A stretch of 12,128 nucleotides of DNA from Patescibacteria group bacterium (lineage in GTDB: Bacteria; Patescibacteriota; Minisyncoccia; Moranbacterales; UBA1568): assembly GCA_030916545.1 (NCBI GenBank), contig JAUPWI010000005.1, positions 1 through 12,128 of the forward strand. Direction: 5' to 3'. The translations under genes were made by a program, and so were the position numbers. A model generated the notes under the pieces. The model was not told where the DNA came from. It saw only the letters and a program-made list of their open reading frames with translations, and did not search any database. This document shows positions 1-4,062 of this stretch, in pieces (position 1 is the first letter of the stretch; each line of letters starts with the position of its first letter).

Positions 1-181
1 CCCGAGGATTCAGTCCGGAAATCTTCGCTGCCATCAGAGCGACATTCGACGTATATTCTCCGAATGCCGCTTCTTCCGGCCGATCGACCTGGAAGGTAGG
101 CAGCACGAAATCCGCCAACAGACCCTGCTGCTGGGCGGACTCCACGGACTCCCTGATTATGGCAGTGAGATGGGCTTTCAT
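1..181 (-). CDS. argS: Arginyl-tRNA synthetase, N-terminal fragment (runs off left edge)
   Basis: The first 60 codons of a minus-strand gene begin at ATG 181-179 and stay open to the window edge. The protein starts MKAHLTAIIRES and contains FQVDRPEEAAFGEYTSNVAL at residues 30-49, followed by MAAKISGLNPR. The pattern of 'ERP...FGDYSTNVA..LAK.....P' is typical of the N-terminal additional domain of class I arginyl-tRNA synthetases, which contacts the tRNA elbow before the HIGH-containing catalytic core. The core itself lies outside the window. ArgRS charges tRNA-Arg in the cytosol. A purine-rich AGGGG lies immediately before the ATG, closer than ideal for a Shine-Dalgarno site. The family assignment rests on this N-terminal motif only, with no catalytic residues visible. 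Confidence 0.82.
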   Translation of the reverse strand, partial: MKAHLTAIIRESVESAQQQGLLADFVLPTFQVDRPEEAAFGEYTSNVALMAAKISGLNPR

Positions 182-315
182 ACCCCTATCGTAGCGTACT
201 CGAGCCGAAAAGCAAACTTTTTTCTGGAATTAAATAAATGCGCTTGAAAACGCACCCTCTCAAATATACGTATATACGAACCACAAAGAGTATTTGCACC
301 CGTGTTCACTTCGTT
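182..315. other. Intergenic region upstream of argS
   Basis: No gene is seen here. The region separates the 3' end of the HTH regulator from the start of argS, both on the minus strand, so it should hold the argS promoter unless argS is cotranscribed. It is AT-rich and contains a perfect 12-bp palindrome ATATACGTATAT at 264-275. I see no hairpin followed by a T-run that would clearly terminate the regulator transcript, and no convincing paired -35/-10. Confidence 0.5.
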
Positions 316-1104
316 TCATGACGTACCATGAGACTTCTCTTTAATCAATGCATTAATATCTATCTTTCGTCCGAGCAGAGCAAATGATTCGGTAAGTTTC
401 CGGAAAGTATTGACGATATCCGGATGTATCACTTCAAGCATATGTTTTTCTTTCCAGTGAATAACCAGGAGAGATCGCCGGAAAACAAATACATCGACCT
501 CTAGTTTTAGGTATTCTTCTGGCACAATCGTGATGGCAGCAGCACGGCCAACATAACTTTCTTCCCACTCAGAACCATACTGTTTACCAAATTCTACAAA
601 GTTCTTACCAAGCACTGCCTCAACAATAATTCCTTTTTCTCTAATGATTGTATTGAGAGCGATAACGCGTTCCATGCCCAGTGCCTCCATGCATTCCTTA
701 GCCGAATGAGTCGACTGAAAGCCAACAAGACGTTCCCCTGGATGTACCTCAAAGAGATTCCTAAGTGTAACAAATAATTTTTCTGCGCCTTCATACGTCT
801 CGATGAACAATTTCCTTTCACTCAATTCTCCAGAGCTGATTAAGGCGTCAAATGTCATTTGAAGAAGACTCCCTGTCTGACTTGTTTCAATACGCATCCA
901 ATGATAGCGCTTTCCTACTAAAACTGTTTTCGCCAAATTTCTTTTCTTGAGAGATTTCAGTGTCTGAAAAACCGTCATGCGCGGCAGTCTCGCTAATCTA
1001 GTTATGTCTGCTACAGAAAGCGGCATCTGCTTAAGTATCAAAAGCACGCCCTCCTCCGACTTCCTGAGATTGAGTAGACGTGCCGATTTTGTAGTTTCCT
1101 TCAT
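316..1104 (-). CDS. TrmB-like winged-helix transcriptional regulator
   Basis: A 262-residue protein if translation starts at ATG 1104 (MKETTKSARL). A winged HTH occupies about residues 12-70, with SVADITRLARLPRMTVFQTL as the recognition segment, resembling the TrmB family. A C-terminal domain of about 180 residues (FIETYEGAEKLFVTL, then LVGFQSTHSAKECMEALG) resembles the effector half of the TrmB-like regulators common in uncultured bacteria. An in-frame ATG at 1119 is a possible alternative. The frame remains open to 1182, but starts above 1119 are unlikely because a TATAAT box (1139-1144) and a 21-bp palindrome (1120-1140) lie there. The gene is divergent from the radical SAM/peptide unit and may regulate it and itself. 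Its DNA is visibly more AT-rich than its neighbours, which may indicate transfer. The ligand is unknown. Confidence 0.75.
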   Translation of the reverse strand: MKETTKSARLLNLRKSEEGVLLILKQMPLSVADITRLARLPRMTVFQTLKSLKKRNLAKTVLVGKRYHWMRIETSQTGSLLQMTFDALISSGELSERKLFIETYEGAEKLFVTLRNLFEVHPGERLVGFQSTHSAKECMEALGMERVIALNTIIREKGIIVEAVLGKNFVEFGKQYGSEWEESYVGRAAAITIVPEEYLKLEVDVFVFRRSLLVIHWKEKHMLEVIHPDIVNTFRKLTESFALLGRKIDINALIKEKSHGTS

Positions 1105-1119
1105 ACGAATATCATACAT

Positions 1120-1140
1120 ATTGACGTAAAATACGTCAAT
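1120..1140. promoter_or_regulatory. 21-bp perfect inverted repeat, probable operator of the HTH regulator
   Basis: ATTGACGTA at 1120-1128 and TACGTCAAT at 1132-1140 are exact reverse complements separated by AAA. The repeat sits just downstream of, and touches, the minus-strand -10 box at 1139-1144. It covers the predicted transcription start and ends just before the likely start codons (1119 or 1104). This position fits autorepression by the adjacent winged-helix protein. The symmetry and position are directly visible; binding by this regulator is inference. Confidence 0.6.
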
Positions 1141-1167
1141 TATAATAACTAAATATTCCTTATTAGA
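1139..1167 (-). promoter_or_regulatory. Probable promoter of the HTH regulator
   Basis: On the minus strand a perfect TATAAT lies at 1144-1139. The hexamer 17 nt upstream (1167-1162) reads TCTAAT, a poor match to TTGACA, so the promoter is either weak or activator-dependent. The expected transcript start, near 1132, falls inside the 21-bp palindrome. The -10 box is clear; the -35 assignment is tentative. Confidence 0.45.
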
Positions 1168-1246
1168 GCTAAAAATATACATTGTCTTTCAATTCAGTGA
1201 AATATAAGACTCAAAAGAGTATACTAGATTTTCAAATTGGTGAAGC

Positions 1247-1252
1247 GATAAT
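1247..1252 (+). promoter_or_regulatory. Candidate -10 box for the radical SAM/peptide operon
   Basis: GATAAT at 1247-1252 is the best plus-strand -10-like hexamer in the divergent intergenic region, about 108 nt before the ATG of the radical SAM gene. No good -35 is present 16-18 nt upstream. A small inverted repeat CGATT-TG-AATCG (1259-1270) lies where the transcript would start. An alternative pair is TTGTCT (1182-1187) with TATAAG (1203-1208), but its 15-nt spacing is short. Low confidence. Confidence 0.25.
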
Positions 1253-1359
1253 GCTACACGATTTGAATCGGTTCCTTAACAATACTCCTCATTTGGTTGA
1301 CGGAAACAGCAGAGAAAGTACTAGCTCTGTTCTCTCCATCAACCAGTAGGGGTAAAAAA

Positions 1360-2307
1360 ATGACACACATTGAACAATGGCTCCAAGGACAACTTCGTAT
1401 CGTACAGCCAACGCGGGTCGATGCAGTCCCAGTTGCGGAATGCAACCTGACTTGCGAACACTGCTTTTGGCCACACGGAATAAGAAGTCCAAAAGACGGC
1501 AACGTCTGGAATCGTCATGCGGATCAAATCGCGAAGTGGGGAGTACCGGTGGTTTATGCCGGACGCACACTGACAAAACGAGGAGAGCGATTTATCGAAG
1601 CATGTCTTTCGAGGGATATTCCGATAGGGATCGTTGATAATGGATATACCCTACTGCGCAGGGAAGACCTGTTGCCGCGGTATACGCACATCAATATCTC
1701 CCTTGATGGGGCTCCCGAAGCACATGATCGTCAACGCCAGAAAGCTGGCTCGTTCGATACAGCCTGGAACACGATCTTGGCCCTCAAGGCAAAAGGATAT
1801 GACCCAATCGTGTCGTCTGCTTTCAGTCCGTGGTCTTTTGAAGGTTGGGACGAACTCGAGATGCGCTTACGGGACCATGACGTTCCGATGAGTGTCACAC
1901 TCGTACTCGCGTTTCCCGAAACCGCCAAGCGAGGTACGGTCACCTTTGTCGACAAGAAGTCGGTAAGAAAAGGATTTGAGACGTTGCTTTCAGGAATACC
2001 AAAACTGATCCATCTCTATGGCCGTGAGTTTGTCATTATATTGAAAGATCTCCTCAAGGAGTTGGCTTGGAAGCCAAGCGGTACAGGAGACAGTCTTGTG
2101 GCAGACACCCCGAACGGGAGTAAAATGGTCTACTATCCCGACAGCGTCATCACATTAGCTAATGTGATACTTCTGTGGGACGGTGAATTTTATCTCGCAT
2201 GGGGCAAAGAGCGCCTCAGGCTCACAGATTATTCGCTAGAGCACGGAGAACAAGTGAATGCCCTAAACAAGCAAGAGCTTGAACTCTGGGGCTCAATACT
2301 CCCCTAA
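1360..2307 (+). CDS. Radical SAM enzyme, probable peptide maturase
   Basis: A 315-residue protein starting at ATG 1360, chosen because AGGGG (1348-1352) lies 7 nt upstream. An in-frame TTG at 1297 lacks such a site. The radical SAM cluster motif CNLTCEHC gives C28, C32 and C35 (CX3CX2C) for the 4Fe-4S cluster that cleaves S-adenosylmethionine. INISLDG (111-117) and the following AHDRQRQKAGSFDTAWNTI stretch are typical of the MoaA/SPASM-type branch. The usual GGE(P) strand motif appears replaced by YAGRTLT (66-72), and IVDNG (91-95) stands where TNG is normal. Only one further cysteine (C82) is present and none in the C-terminal half, so there is no SPASM or twitch auxiliary cluster. The gene lies 46 nt before a 22-codon peptide gene, and the terminator follows, suggesting a dedicated enzyme/substrate pair. 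The family is secure; substrate and chemistry are unknown. Confidence 0.85.
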   Translation: MTHIEQWLQGQLRIVQPTRVDAVPVAECNLTCEHCFWPHGIRSPKDGNVWNRHADQIAKWGVPVVYAGRTLTKRGERFIEACLSRDIPIGIVDNGYTLLRREDLLPRYTHINISLDGAPEAHDRQRQKAGSFDTAWNTILALKAKGYDPIVSSAFSPWSFEGWDELEMRLRDHDVPMSVTLVLAFPETAKRGTVTFVDKKSVRKGFETLLSGIPKLIHLYGREFVIILKDLLKELAWKPSGTGDSLVADTPNGSKMVYYPDSVITLANVILLWDGEFYLAWGKERLRLTDYSLEHGEQVNALNKQELELWGSILP

Positions 2308-2335
2308 AGTATCTTCGGTCGCACCCATAAGAGCG

Positions 2336-2349
2336 AGAAAGGAGGTGAT
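2336..2349 (+). promoter_or_regulatory. Near-complete anti-SD-complementary ribosome binding site
   Basis: AGAAAGGAGGTGAT is complementary over 14 nt to the canonical 16S rRNA 3' tail (ATCACCTCCTTTCT). Its GGAGG core (2341-2345) is 8 nt before ATG 2354, which is optimal spacing. It is by far the strongest ribosome binding site in the window and identifies the short ORF that follows as a real, highly translated gene. Confidence 0.85.
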
Positions 2350-2353
2350 TATA

Positions 2354-2422
2354 ATGGCTAACCAGTTGGATGATGTCGTTGAAGCTGGCTCCAAGGGCAT
2401 GGAACCACCGCGTCCGCGGTAG
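2354..2422 (+). CDS. 22-residue peptide, candidate RiPP precursor
   Basis: ATG 2354 to TAG 2420-2422 encodes a 22-residue peptide. It begins MANQLDDVVEAG, an acidic helix-prone stretch that could serve as a leader, and ends in GMEPPRPR, a proline/arginine-rich tail that could be the modified core. It has no Cys, Trp, Tyr or Phe. The ribosome binding site at 2336-2349 is near-perfect. The ORF is 46 nt downstream of the radical SAM gene, and an intrinsic terminator follows about 85 nt later, so it is the last gene of the unit. Peptide, ribosome binding site and context are visible; the RiPP role is inferred from the pairing. I do not recognise a named family. After the TAG the same frame stays open for 28 more codons to TGA 2507-2509, so an amber readthrough product is possible but unproven. 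Confidence 0.7.
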   Translation: MANQLDDVVEAGSKGMEPPRPR

Positions 2423-2507
2423 GCAATGCGGCCACTGCTTACTTCGGGTAAGCGACGCTGTCCGGGCAGCGTGGCAACAGAAACTGGTAAAACCAGTCCC
2501 ACTTTTT
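2423..2507 (+). other. Structured 3' UTR of the peptide gene
   Basis: The stretch between the peptide stop and the terminator can fold into several helices. GCTTAC (2437-2442) pairs with GTAAGC (2448-2453) around a TTCGG loop. GCTG (2457-2460) pairs with CAGC (2467-2470). GCCAC (2431-2435) pairs with GTGGC (2471-2475) to enclose both as a three-way junction. ACTGGT (2483-2488) pairs with ACCAGT (2492-2497) around AAA. A further hairpin, ACCGC-GTCC-GCGGT (2407-2420), overlaps the peptide stop. It could be a stabilising 3' UTR, a small RNA or a regulatory structure. I do not recognise an Rfam class. Confidence 0.4.
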
Positions 2508-2538
2508 GAGAAGTTGTGCTCTGCAACTTCTCTTTTTT
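2508..2538 (+). terminator. Intrinsic terminator of the radical SAM/peptide operon
   Basis: GAGAAGTTG (2508-2516) and CAACTTCTC (2524-2532) form a perfect 9-bp stem with a 7-nt loop, followed by TTTTTT (2533-2538). It ends the plus-strand unit and stands 38 nt from the convergent 3' end of the copper operon. Read on the minus strand, the same stem has no following T-run, so it should act mainly in the plus direction. Confidence 0.9.
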
Positions 2539-2576
2539 GTATACGTTTTTTAAACGATTCGTGTAAGTCTTCCTCA

Positions 2577-2978
2577 CTACTCCGCGCGGATCTCGAATGA
2601 GTACATGCCCATGCTGCACGCGCCTTGGAGGATACCTGGTTTCAAAACACCGAGATCGACTTCGGTCACCCCGAATGGCGAAAGGGATTGACTCACGTTC
2701 AGACTCGGGATGCGCACCTGAGAAGAACAATCGAATGTCCCTTCCGTCCGGAGACGGAGTACGGTCGGTATTCCGGCCTTCGCCACACTCACCCGAGGCG
2801 AATATCCTCCCTTTGCTCGGATTTCAATGTATTGCCTACCTTCGCTTTCAGTCACGTTGTCCGCCAGCCCTTCTTCGCGAGAACCAGTCTGGGTCCCGGA
2901 CGGAAAAAACAGCTGGATGGACAGGTACCCGCCGACAAGGAGCGCGACGGACGCGATGATCCAAAAAACTATTTTCAT
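2577..2978 (-). CDS. Membrane-anchored cupredoxin-like copper protein
   Basis: A 133-residue protein with an N-terminal membrane segment (about residues 4-24, IVFWIIASVALLVGGYLSIQ), a polar linker, and a beta-rich cupredoxin-like domain from about residue 48. Putative Cu ligands are C84 (TFDCSSQV) and the C-terminal C121, M123 and M125 (GACSMGMYSFEI). This resembles the cupredoxin variants, found next to Cu ATPases, that carry C...CxMxM in place of the classical His/Cys/His/Met set. It is the last gene of the copper operon, 45 nt after the HMA/DsbD-like gene, and probably binds Cu outside the cytoplasmic membrane. Its stop is a tandem TAG-TGA. No strong Shine-Dalgarno site precedes the ATG. 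The fold call is good; electron transfer versus chaperone role is open. Confidence 0.75.
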   Translation of the reverse strand: MKIVFWIIASVALLVGGYLSIQLFFPSGTQTGSREEGLADNVTESEGRQYIEIRAKGGYSPRVSVAKAGIPTVLRLRTEGTFDCSSQVRIPSLNVSQSLSPFGVTEVDLGVLKPGILQGACSMGMYSFEIRAE

Positions 2979-3023
2979 ACGACATGATTTTAAGAAATGA
3001 AAAAAACCTTAAACGCTCGTATT

Positions 3024-4058
3024 TCACATACTCAACACCGGGGGAAGAGCTCCGATCGCGACCAGGCTCCCGTACAAGGTGAGCAACGCGAAAGCGATCA
3101 CGATCAGCCCGACCGTCTTGAAGAAAACCCCCGTGTACGCGCTCGAACGGATGCCCAACGGGCCGAAGCTCAGAAGCGCGAGCACCGGCAATGTTCCCAA
3201 GGCAAAAGCGGTCATTGTCAGGGCTCCGACCAGGAAACTTCCGGCCGACAACGTGTATACCTGCATCGATTGGGTGAACCCGCAAGGCAAGAAAAAGGTG
3301 ACCGCTCCGAGAAGAAACGGGGTGAAACGATGATTCATATCCTTCAACCGATAGGCGAATTCCCCGATGCGCTTCGGCATTCCGAACTGGACTCTTTTGG
3401 TCCAGAAAAAAATATCAAGCAAATTGAGACCAAGAAAGAGCATGACCACGCCTGTAAGCGCGCTCAAGATGAAAGTTCCGGTCACGCTCAGGGTGAAATG
3501 TGAACCGAGCGCGCCGATCATCCCTCCCAGAAAGAAGAAAGCGATTAATCGCCCCACATGGAAGAGAAGCTGCGGCTTGATGTCATCTCCCTGCTTCGCG
3601 AAGCTCGCCGAAACCGACAGGACGAGACCTCCGACCACCGCGAGACATGAGGAGAGCGAAGCGACGATTCCGATGAAGAAGGCAGTCCCATAGGAAACTT
3701 CCTGCGTAGTATCCAGCAACTCCATCAGGCCGTTCTTCTGAAGCAGGACGAAAAATCCGATCAGAAGCAGTGCGAGCGGGAGTGCCACACGAAAATCAGA
3801 GAAATCACGTTTCTCATCCGGCTGATCGATTGAGAGATGGTATCCGTGCTTTTCCAGAAGCTGATTCAGTTCCGAGACGAGCGTCGCTTGGGACATCGAT
3901 CCGAAATCACCCCGTACCGTTACCCGTCGTGCCCCGAGATCCGATTTCGCCGAGACGACTTTCGGATGCTCGCGAAGCTCACCTTCCGTAAGGAGGATAC
4001 AGGCCTTGCAGTGCATGCCTGTCACGTGAAAGACATAGGTCTTGAGATCCATTTCCAT
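3024..4058 (-). CDS. HMA-domain / DsbD-like (TauE/SafE-type) membrane protein
   Basis: A 344-residue fusion. Residues 1-75 form a heavy-metal-associated domain with GMHCKAC (C17, C20) that binds Cu(I). After a short linker come about seven hydrophobic segments (from about residue 90 to the end) of the DsbD_2/UreH-like or sulfite-exporter type. Two intramembrane Cys sites stand out: VASLSSCLAVVGG and FFLPCGFTQSMQ. Such HMA-transmembrane fusions occur beside CopA in copper and mercury resistance loci and are thought to move or reduce metal or thiols across the membrane; the exact reaction is not established. The start lies 4 nt after the copA stop, implying translational coupling, and ATG 4052 is an alternative. 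Family assignment is good; mechanism is uncertain. Confidence 0.78.
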   Translation of the reverse strand: MEMDLKTYVFHVTGMHCKACILLTEGELREHPKVVSAKSDLGARRVTVRGDFGSMSQATLVSELNQLLEKHGYHLSIDQPDEKRDFSDFRVALPLALLLIGFFVLLQKNGLMELLDTTQEVSYGTAFFIGIVASLSSCLAVVGGLVLSVSASFAKQGDDIKPQLLFHVGRLIAFFFLGGMIGALGSHFTLSVTGTFILSALTGVVMLFLGLNLLDIFFWTKRVQFGMPKRIGEFAYRLKDMNHRFTPFLLGAVTFFLPCGFTQSMQVYTLSAGSFLVGALTMTAFALGTLPVLALLSFGPLGIRSSAYTGVFFKTVGLIVIAFALLTLYGSLVAIGALPPVLSM

Positions 4059-4062
4059 ATGT

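Noticed and set aside
1297..1359. Upstream TTG start extending the radical SAM protein by 21 residues
   Set aside because: No Shine-Dalgarno site and no conserved features; ATG 1360 has AGGGG at good spacing.
2508..2532. Terminator hairpin acting as terminator for the copper operon too
   Set aside because: On the minus strand the stem is followed by A-rich, not T-rich, sequence. The neighbouring ACTGGT/ACCAGT hairpin with TTTCTGTT is a weak possibility only.
2330..2540. tmRNA or RNase P RNA
   Set aside because: The encoded peptide does not end in an ALAA-type tag, there is no tRNA-like acceptor/CCA end, and the region is too short and lacks the conserved blocks of RNase P RNA.
2370..2600. 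76-codon plus-strand frame overlapping the small peptide gene
   Set aside because: It lacks a ribosome binding site, runs through the terminator hairpin and T-run, and overlaps a better-supported ORF in another frame.
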